From the NCBI RefSeq assembly GCF_043290135.1, contig NC_134707.1, positions 76,340,987-76,404,986 of the forward strand: a DNA stretch of 64,000 bases, written 5' to 3'. The DNA comes from Rhipicephalus microplus. Taxonomy: Eukaryota; Arthropoda; Arachnida; Ixodida; Ixodidae. The position numbers and the translations under genes were made by a program. How positions within the stretch are numbered: position 1 is the first letter of the stretch; every line of letters starts with the position of its first letter. A model generated the notes under the pieces. It made no database searches. It was not told the DNA's origin and worked only from the letters and a program-made list of their open reading frames with translations. Of the stretch, positions 55,390 to 64,000 are shown in pieces.

Positions 55390-58300
55390 CGTTTCGAAAT
55401 CGCTGTGCACCCACTACGTAGCCTTAAGGGTGCAGTACCGTGTGTGCCTCTTTATAGTAGTTGACTGGCTTTGAACAATGAAGTTATAACAATTATCCTA
55501 TGCTCTGGTGCCCAGTGGCAATGTACGCTTGTACCACGCATTTTTACAGATATATTTGATGATGTATTGTGAAGCACGTATACAGAACGCGTTTGTAAAG
55601 CATGAACGTTACCTTCACGGCATTTCCAAGCAGAAGAATTTACTTTCACAGTATTCACAAGCTAAACCTGTTTACCGAATGAAATATTTGTCTTGAACTT
55701 GTCATCATCTGTTCTACCGTGTGCATAAAATGTGCGTATCGCAGGAAGCGAGAACGTTCTCCTTAAAGTTGCACACCTCCACAGCACCTGTAAACATGTG
55801 GTTTTATAAAAAAAGATATATACGTTTTCTGGACTCTGAATTGCAGTCATTGCGACGAGCCTGAAACAATTAAGCATTGTTTTATTCATTGCTGTGATGT
55901 ATGCCCTTTCTAGGACATCCTTAAGTGAACCATCAAAACATATATTCATATAACAGCTCATGGTGTTATGATCCTACCACTCTAAAAGACTCTCAACAAT
56001 TGTGCACCATACGATTTGATTTGGTTATTGGGCCTCTTATTATTACCGAGGAGCCGCATGATTGACAGACATGCTGAACCGCCTCACTCGACAAGGTGTA
56101 TTTTCTGAGAAGAATCAGCCAATACGCGTATTGTTGTTGAAACTTTCGATCATGTACTGGAGTGGAATGGACTTCCAGGCATATGTGGTTTTTTATCAGA
56201 CCTTTGAAGGTTCATTGGAGTGCATGAAATTTTCTTGGAGATGTGTCCACGCAAGCACAATAATAAAACGACGGATTGTGTAGATATAAGGGACGTTTTA
56301 TTGATTTACTTCCATACAATAAAGAGAAAAATATGAGATGCATGGCTGTGTGGTAGAACAACCACTTGCCACGCTAACGACCCAGAACACAGAATTTTTA
56401 TTTGTTTTATTCGCGATTTTCTCAATTTTTCTGACACGCAAAAATGATCATTTTCTGCTCACAATTGACGACACCGACGCCAACGCTGACAATGAGTTGG
56501 ACACCGGAATTTCTCCGAATATAGCTCTGTAGCTCTATGGCGTTATTAGGAAGACCGAAAAAGAATAAAACGAGAGGAGTATACCAGGAAACACACAAAG
56601 ACATAAAAACAAAAGCTGAAAGAAAGAGAAGTAGGGAGAAACGGAAACAGCACAGAAATTTATAAGCAGTGAGAAGGAGAAGACGTGAACTCATTTTCTA
56701 TATCGTGGTACCTAGAGTGTCAGGACGTGGTCAGTCAACTTTTCGACGTAAAGAGCGAGGGCCAGCTCATTTTAATCAATGAAAAATTTCTTTACCAAAT
56801 CTTGCGTTGATCGTGAGCTACCTGGCAGGAGCATATCGGGAGAGTGAGAGCCTTCGCAGCCACAAAACACATTGTTTTGTTTTGCCACTTTTAACGGGTT
56901 ATAATTTTTACAGTTTGCGTTAACCAATCTGTACGTAATAAGCACCAGCCGGTGAGAAGTAGAGGAAAGCACATACGACTGATAGATGCAAATGCAGACA
57001 CACAAAAGAGACGTGAAAAATGGAAAAGAAGAAAGAAACAGTAGTAGGGAGAACAAATGTAAAAATAAAAAGAAACAAGGAAAGATGCCCAAGTCAGTGG
57101 TGGGTTGTAGTCCAGCGGCACAATTGTAAGACACACATTTTCTATTTTTTTCACGCCGAGTAAAGACTTGTAGTAGCCGCGTGTCTCTATTTTAGAATAT
57201 TATTAAGAACTGTAAGGGAGTGAAGCATGTTTTAAAGGATGTTTCAGCTCAGCTAGTGTGAAACCTGGCGAGAGTGAAGGATGCAGCGTTTTGAGATATT
57301 TTTTTGATGAGGCATTAGTGGTACTCACACTGAAACAGTTCATGTAAAAAAGGTGTTTTTTCTCAGTTGATGTCATTAAAAACTGCGTCGGAATGCATTT
57401 TACGCTGAGGCGGATCTTCAAGTTTCCATTCTGCTCTATAGTCCGGTTTCAACTCGCTACGGTATTTAAGAAAGCGTGTTTCAACTACTCCGATGCGGTT
57501 GACAGTTTGTTGGGCTAACTGTTGCCTCACTGATTATTAGTGGCCCAGTGGTGAGCAGTATAGATTTATACCACATATTTGCCAAAGACGATGAACTGCA
57601 AAAAATTTTACGCCCTAAAGGGTGTAAAACGATTGTACACATTAAAAGCACCCATATTAACACCCTTTGTACACCTCCATTTCATAATTTGAGGTGTTCG
57701 TGAATAAAACACCCTTAAAACACCCCATTTACATTCTTATTTTCGGGGTGTTATGAACAAGGCCGCAAGTTCATGACATTCTGGGCAGTTTTGCTTATAT
57801 TGTTAGTATACATTAACCATTTTAATACCAGAAAGGCTGCTACATTGCTAGACCCACAAGTAGATAGTAGAATAGAAGCAGGAAGTAATGTGACCAAAAC
57901 GCAGTGTTCATCAGTAAAACCCGCAAACTACTATAAGACGAAAGATACAACAGAAGCGCCGCTTGTCCAGTAGAGTAAGGGCCAATCCTCTTGTATCTGT
58001 TCCTATTGTCTGTGTCATTTGCGTGATTAGTGAACACTCACAAAGTGCACTAACTTGCCTGAATCAAGGTAATCTTGTGCACATCGGCGTAGCCATGCAT
58101 GAAACACTCTCCCCCCCTTCCCCCATAAGATCGAAGCTTTTAAAGCTGAACGTAAAACGTCCACCGCCTGAAAAAAATTGCCACCCACACAGTTGAATAG
58201 CCAAGACCATCAGGTCAACGGGCCATCAGGTCCCTCAAAAACGAACATTAACGTAATTTATTTTTAGCAGGCGCGTTTTATATAGTTACTGCAGTCAATA

Positions 58301-59850
58301 TTCCTTTCATGTGTCCTTAAAACTGCACTATGAAAATTAGAAAGAGGACAGAAACCATTAAGAAAAATGCAGAATAAGCCATTTCGGTGACATTGATGCA
58401 GCCTTGCTCACAATGACGGGAGCCTTGTTGACTAAATTGCGCACAAAGCTCTCCTCAGGGGAGCCGAAATGCGTTCTCCAGCTTTCTCTCTCTTTTTGTG
58501 GACCCCCTTCTTTTAATTTTGTGTTACTTCCCGAGCAGACGTGCTTCAGTCAAAGCCTTGACTTTGTAGGTAGTGAGGAATCAACATTGCTGAAATATTT
58601 TCAGCCGCGATCTTGTTCCAAAGACTACAGGCTAAGTACAAATATATTGTCGTGAAGTGAAGACAGGAGTAGTATTTAATAGGTTGAGAAAGTAGCGGAA
58701 GGTCAGTCTTCTAATTTACTGCGCGCCAGAGCGTTCCTCGTCTTTATCGTTATTGCTTTCTGCATAAAAGCATGCAGATGCGCGTTTGTGCTGCCGTCTT
58801 CGTCTTCCTGGCAGCACGCACGTGGCAATACGTTGTCACCAAATAGCGTGACGGCCGTTGCATGCAATGTTGCTAAGAGCAATGTATTTACCGAATTGAA
58901 AGTGCTGATAAAATATCGCCCGCGTGACCATGAATATGCAGTTCCTAAAGACCCATAAAGCTAAGCAAAAGCCGTCGGCTTCGCTTTTTTACCAGTATAG
59001 ATTTCAGACTCTGCCCAGGTGGCACTGCAAAAAACGCCGCCATGAGCGCCACCATCGACGTGCCAGCTATAAATAGGTAGTGCAAAGCGAGCCATCCGCA
59101 AGTGAACGAACATCGGCCCGCCTAATTCGTTGGCCTTGTGGCGTGGTTTTCTGATCAAGGACCTGGCAAGCTTCTTACTTCAATCCAGCCTCACCTCAGA
59201 AGAATAGGAATCTCATCAAAACAAACTTTGGGCACAATGCGAAAGTTGTTTCAGTTAATTCGGCGTACTGCGACTGGCACATTAAGTGCATGTTAGCATC
59301 GCCTGACATCGAGTTACAGGCGAGTACTCCGGCGTTCATTCTGTACTGCCTAAATGCGTTAAACTTGGAAATACATGTGATGCCAAAGCAATGAAGTGCA
59401 TTCACGAGCAATCTAGCTTACGACCAGTGCTACGATGTTCCCAATATTCGGCACTAATAGCCCTGGCAATTTTCGCCATTGCTGTTGCATATTCTCTATC
59501 GATCTCGCGCTACATGCTGGAATGCTCTGTTAAAGGTTGTCATCCGTTTGCATATGCTGCAAACAGGCATGTATGCGTGTCCCCATGTTCGGTGTACAAC
59601 TAAATGCAAAACCAAGACCGCCGAGATAACTCCGGCAATCGCAGAAATCAACGGCAAGAAAAAAAAACTTATTGTGGTCACGATCATTTTGCGATTTAGC
59701 TTCATGATGCCTATGTTGCATTTCCTATATAAATGCAGGTTATCGGCAGTCGCGGCGGCGCGATGTTTATCATATGTGTCACCTGTCTACTGCTGCACGG
59801 AGCGCACCATGGCCAGAGGCTCTGTTAAGCTTCATAATCAAAGTCGGTAT
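55390..59850. other. 4.5 kb with no gene recognised
   Basis: Mostly AT-rich. At 57605-57760 there is a cluster of ACACCC/GGGTGT motifs (CGCCCTAAAGGGTGTAAAAC, AACACCCTTTGTACACC, AAACACCCTTAAAACACCCC), probably a worn MITE whose ends I cannot define. Other open frames show no domain. Confidence 0.4.
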
Positions 59851-59869
59851 GGTTCCCTTTGATACCAAG

Positions 59870-60000
59870 CCCGTCTGCTGAGATTTGGGTGCACGTTAAA
59901 GAACCCCAGGTGGTCAAAATTTCCGGAGCCCTTCAGTACGGCGTCTCTCATAATCATATGGTGGTTTTGGGAAGTTGAACCCCACACATCAATCTATAAA
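59870..60000 (+). repeat. 5'-truncated Ruka-like SINE with target duplication
   Basis: Lacks the tRNA-like head; starts CCGTCTGCTGAGATTTGGGT, keeps GCACGTTAAAGAACCCCAGG and ends near GAAGTTGAACCCCACAC. TTCCCTTTGATACCAAG (59853-59869) and TTCCTTTAATACCAAAG (60001-60017) look like its target duplication. 5' truncation suggests incomplete reverse transcription. Confidence 0.85.
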
Positions 60001-60029
60001 TTCCTTTAATACCAAAGCTACTCAAAACA

Positions 60030-60900
60030 ATGACAGGAACACCTACATTATCACACTTTATCACGCGAACGGCTGTAGACGACGCGAGTGATTCGCTTAC
60101 CGAATACAACAGCCCATGTCAAGTGCTCTCTCCGTTCTGCTTTGTGAAAGCTGCAGAAAACAGTAAAACGAAGTCCGTAACGTCCGTAACAATTCACAGC
60201 GCAACTGTGGCGTTGACTGCGGTCATTTTTTTTTGCGCAGAGCGCGGAGCTGTTGCGTCTGCTCTTGTTTTCGCCGTCGTGCTGGCAGGTGAACCAGCAA
60301 ACACTTCAACGCGGTTCGGTGACGCGCTTGACTAGCGGGAAACAGCTCGAGGCTCTTTTTGTAAGAGTTCAATGCCCAAATTTACCTAATATTTAGCTCA
60401 ATCGCCGTTTTTTAGGCTGTAGTTGCACTTGGTTGTGCTGAAACTGTGCAAGGGAGTTGGGTTTTTCACTATTCAAAACTGCGTTGATAGGTGGCGCTGC
60501 GTGCCAGCGAAACTGCGGCTAGGTGGCGTCACCGCCCAATCTAAAAGCTGCGGCCATATCAATACATTCATCTATCCAGAGTCGGACGTCTATTCACTAC
60601 TTGAGGTCGGTGAAGGCACGCTAAATATTGCTCCAGAATAATACAAATGCGTGCCTGACTATCAGCTCGTGCTGGCCGCACTGCATCGTCACATTGTTCA
60701 CAGCGATTTAGATGCACTGTTGAAGAATGAGTATAACGCAACAGAACACTGTCTCAAAAAAAAGCGGCCCCCGCGTAACCGGTAGAGCGCCAAAGCTAGC
60801 GTTGTTAACCGTGTAGCAAAGTCTCCGAACTCTGAAATGGGTCGAACTCTTGAGTACCTTCTAGTGGGGCTATCCAACAAGGACGCCGCTCACGCTGAGA
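60030..60900. other. No feature recognised before the LTR element
   Basis: An open frame at 60030-60335 shows no domain. Part of the right side may be the start of the LTR. Confidence 0.35.
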
Positions 60901-61038
60901 GCCCGTGCTTGGCAGTGACTGTCGCCATTATATATTCTCGCTCGTTGCCGGCTAATAAACGCCTTAACAATTTGGTGGAGAGTGCTGCGATCCCCGTCTA
61001 TGCCTTTGGAGCCACGATCACGTACCCTGCCATCTACT

Positions 61039-62328
61039 ATGTACCACGACGCTTCTCAGCAAACGCCTCCCCCAATGCCACCCCCTTGTCCCGGTGTCCC
61101 CAGAATCCGCGATCCACCCATCTTCACTGGCGCTGATGGCACTGACGTGGAGGACTGGCTCGCCATTTACGAGCGCGTGAGCGTCCCCAACAAATGGGAT
61201 GAGGACGGCAAGCTGACCAACTTGGTATTCTACCTTACGGGTGTTGCCAGTTTGTGATACAACAACCACGTGTCCGATTTTGCCACCTGGTCCGATTTTA
61301 AGACTGCAATCATCAACGGGTTCGGCTGCCCTGCTGTTCGCAAGCTGCAAGCCGAGCAGCGCTTACGTGAACGTGCTCAGGAGTCTGGTGAGTCATTTAC
61401 CAGCTATATTGAAGACGTCCTGGACCTTTGCAACAAATCTAATCACACTATGTCTGAGTCTGACAAGATCCGAAACATCATGAAAGGCATTGACGATGAT
61501 GCCTTCAAGATGCTGCTCGCTAAAAACTCCGGCATAGTGGCTGAGGTCATCACACTGTGCCAGAGCTACGAGGTGCTCCGCCGGCAGCGTTCGATGACCC
61601 GACGCTCCCTACCACGAGCTGCAACTCTCGCTGGCTTGGAGGCCAGTTGTGACCAAGTGGTGTTGATTGCAGACCTAAAGTCCTGCATCTATGAAGAAAT
61701 CGCGCGTCAGTTCTCGCTCCTGCCCTTTGCCCACCAACCGGCTGTTCAACAATCGTATACTACCCTTATCCCTCCCATCCGTCGAGTGATTAAACAGGAA
61801 ATAGCGGAGATAATGCTTGCGTACCACTATCCACAGCCTCCGGCTCCTGCGCCCCTGAGTTGCGCGCAAGTGGTCGCCAGGCCGCCCCAAGTCGTTCCAG
61901 CACCCGCCCCTCTGACTTGCACAGAAGCTGCCGCTCGACCTCCGTCCATTGCAGCGGGTATGCCCGCTACGTATGTTGACGTAGCCCCTCAGCCTCAGCT
62001 TCAGTCCACCATGCAGCCACCGTTCCGTCCATCGGCCCTTGCGACATGGGTGAGACCTACCCCGGTGAACAGATGGCGCACACCCGACAACCGGCCCATC
62101 TGCTTTGCCTGCGGTTACGCCGGTCACGTGACTCGTTATTGCCATCGCGTAGAGCCGGCTCCGATTTCTTCACCTGTTGCTGGCCAACTCAGCCGTCCTT
62201 ATTGCGAAGAACCGCCGTCTATGCCACCTCGGTCTCGCCCAGGTCCATCTCGAAGATCGCCGTCCCCACGACGTCGTTCCCTGTCCCCCATGCGGCCAAA
62301 TGCAGCTGCTCATGAGCGGGAAAAATAG
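61039..62328 (+). pseudogene. Ty3/gypsy-type Gag, one in-frame stop
   Basis: A 430-codon reading from an ATG at 61039. Pro-rich start, then a capsid-like part (DPPIFTGADGTDVEDWLAIY; ATWSDFKTAIINGFG; RAQESGESFTSYIEDVLDLC; MKGIDDDAFKMLL), a Pro/Ala-rich linker, a zinc knuckle CFACGYAGHVTRYC (C-X2-C-X4-H-X4-C) and an Arg/Ser/Pro-rich tail with SPRRRSLSP. This is the order of retrotransposon Gag proteins, which form the particle and package RNA. A TGA at 61255 breaks the frame in the capsid part; apart from that the frame is clean, so decay is recent. Ends TAG at 62326-62328. Confidence 0.88.
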
Positions 62329-62575
62329 TGGTCGCAGTCCTCGAGGCAATGACTGCGACGCTATCGCAATGTGAAAGCCCTCAGAGCAGCCCCTCGAATG
62401 TCATTGACGTGCTTGTGGACGGTGTTTGTGCATCGGCTCTTATTGACACTGTAGCTGTCGTATTAGTTATGGACGAAAAACTCTCCCGCTTACTTCGAAA
62501 AGTTGCTTATGGGACAAAATACATCCTTGTCAATTTTTTTGTCAAAACTTTTGCAGTGTGCGCGACCACATGACT
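62328..62575 (+). pseudogene. Retroelement protease fragment, altered active site
   Basis: In another frame, overlapping the end of gag: VIDVLVDGVCASALIDTVAV followed by VLVMDEKLSRLLRKV. This has the layout of a retropepsin (V-V-G ... ALIDTGA), but the triplet is DTV where DT/SG is normal. It stops at 62571-62573. Overlap and frame change suit gag-pol frameshifting in this group. Confidence 0.75.
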
Positions 62576-62580
62576 CACCG

Positions 62581-63555
62581 AGACGACAGCCAATGTCGGC
62601 AAGCCTAAATCGTACAATGCTTCAGATCTAAGTTTAATCATGCAAACTTACATGCAATAAAGCTGCAAGCATGTCGCACCTGAGAAATTCAGTTCAACAA
62701 GCCATACGCCGATTGTTGCTAATGTGAGGAAGCGACAAAGGTCATTCATAGTGCTCTTAACTGTGTCATCAGTGGTCTAATTTAGGTGGGATCACGAGAT
62801 AAGATAAAGCAGTTTGACAGAAAATGAGTTTTCATTACCACTTCAGGAGGCAAAATTGATACCCTAATGGATTTATAAATGCACCACAAAAAGAGTATTG
62901 CTCAAGTAGCAAAGAATATGTATCGCAAAGAGGCCTTCAATTCGTAGGGATTGTTGAAGATGAGAGAGAATAGTCTAACTGGGATTTCATTTCCGGCTTT
63001 ACTCAACGTTTAATTGATAGCTCTATAACCGGTTGATATTTGTTTTTATGTGTGAACTTCGAAATACTTCGGCTTGCGTGCAATCACTGTAAAACAATTA
63101 TTAAGTAAGAAAACAGGTGTTGATCGAATGCCGCTGAAGTGCAGGCGCCGTGCTTTGAATGAAAGCACCGATACTCGGCTTTGTTGTGTAAGGAGGTATG
63201 TAGTCTTGACACAGCGTGATGAGTACAGAACACTCCTAATAGCGCACAGTTGTGAATAGATATGAATGCGCATGCTCTTTCTAACCATTCACGATAAACC
63301 CGGCAATTTTGATTTTAAGCGAAAGCTTCGTACCTCTTGTTCCGAAGTTTCTTTCGAGAGGGTACCTAAAGAACATGCTACAATTGGATTCAGTGTGCAT
63401 GAGCTCCATTCGATTATGTAGTCCAGATATATAATCACTGTCTTCTATAAAAAAAGCAAATTCCAACAACTGTCTCAATTTATCACCCTGTCGGATAAAT
63501 GTAAAAAGAAACGTATGCAACTTCTCCTTGAGATAGCACCATGTCGGCTACACAA
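62581..63555. other. No feature recognised
   Basis: AT-rich DNA after the truncated LTR element. Only short open frames without domains. Confidence 0.45.
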
Positions 63556-63559
63556 GTAT

Positions 63560-63583
63560 ATACACACACACACATATATATAC

Positions 63584-63673
<90 letters not shown>
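63560..63673. repeat. (TA)n microsatellite with CA/TG start
   Basis: TATACACACACACACATATA, then more than 35 TA units with rare interruptions. Confidence 0.97.
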
Positions 63674-63674
<1 letters not shown>

Positions 63675-63679
63675 CTGAA

Positions 63680-64000
63680 AGCCTAGACGATTTCGCACGA
63701 ATTTACGATTGGAGGAATATTTCTTCGATTATCCCCAAAAAGACAACCCGCTATATCGTGGGGTAATCAGACGGCGATGGACCCCAGACGCCAACAGAGA
63801 TCGACACCTGGATCTATATGGACGTGGTTCAGAAAGATGTCATACATGCGTACAAAGTGCGCAAAGCAGCTATGAATAACATATCAAGAAAAGAAACAGA
63901 GGCACTACTCGCGTTGAGCAACCTTGAAGTTCTCGTCATTAAACCAGCAGACAAAAGAGGTGCGATTGTTGTTCTGAATAGATCGGACTACATCAAGCAA
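63680..64000 (+). pseudogene. Penelope-like element, start of the protein region, runs off the window
   Basis: Two frames contribute. From about 63824 the reading is VVQKDVIHAYKVRKAAMNNI, then SRKETEALLALSNLEVLVIK and PADKRGAIVVLNRSDYIKQ. The block VIKPADK-GAIVV-NR-DYIK is the signature before the reverse transcriptase of Penelope-like retroelements. Upstream, text such as WTPDANRDRH and [10 protein letters not shown] lies in other frames, so at least one frameshift exists near 63800. The rest lies beyond the right edge. Confidence 0.75.

Larger units (their letters stand above)
60905..62580 (+). mobile_element. Ty3/gypsy-type LTR element, gag-protease piece
   Basis: A TATATA box (about 60932), AATAAA (about 60954) and then AATTTGGTGGAGAGTGCTG near 60968 look like the end of a 5' LTR and a primer-binding region; TTTGGTGGAG-type sites are common just after LTRs in this group. 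Gag and a short protease follow. No reverse transcriptase or 3' LTR is present, and similarity stops near 62575. The start of the LTR could not be fixed. Confidence 0.65.

Overview
The window looks like nuclear DNA of a hard tick, probably a metastriate. Its only convincing host gene is split into short GC-rich exons with GT/AG borders, in AT-rich DNA full of mobile elements. Several repeats have the layout of Ruka, the tRNA-derived SINE described from Rhipicephalus. The species call is inference; no rRNA, mitochondrial or species-specific marker is present.

Host gene (plus strand, about 4.6-24.1 kb, perhaps from 0.44 kb). Seven exons encode a Dispatched family protein, the 12-pass, RND-related membrane protein that releases lipid-modified Hedgehog. 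They cover the end of the first extracellular domain, the sterol-sensing domain (TM2-TM6, with the IGADDAF motif), TM7 and the start of the second extracellular domain. An eighth GC-rich open block at 444-684 may be an N-terminal exon. I did not find the exon for TM1, a short exon predicted by a phase clash between 16088 and 19491, or anything encoding TM8-TM12 and the C-terminus. After 24066 there is no further recognisable host exon, so the rest is a giant intron or intergenic DNA.

Introns (0.7-24 kb). These hold Ruka-like SINEs, a second tRNA-derived SINE family ending in ACAGCTTTTGCTGTAAAA, TA-flanked inverted-repeat elements, an almost perfect 116-bp palindrome, an element carrying a 12-bp minisatellite, and a broken RTE-like LINE. 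Several sit within about 10-35 bp of splice sites.

Repeat-rich region (24-64 kb). In order: a complete-ended Tigger/pogo transposon with a decayed transposase (26.4-28.5 kb); a minus-strand Ty3/gypsy relic (31.4-32.3 kb); a 145-bp tandem satellite (33.3-34.4 kb); a nearly full-length, inactivated I-clade LINE (34.4-40.8 kb) interrupted by the minisatellite element; tetranucleotide arrays (41 kb); two copies of a long repeat, one carrying a 659-bp Harbinger-like insertion (42-43 and 51-52 kb); a 5'-truncated I-clade LINE (47.9-49.6 kb); a Ty3/gypsy gag-protease piece (61-62.6 kb); and the start of a Penelope-like element at the right edge.

Nothing here makes a new multi-gene system. The most informative signals are nested or paired insertions whose target duplications and empty sites can be read directly, and the crowding of repeats at Dispatched splice sites.
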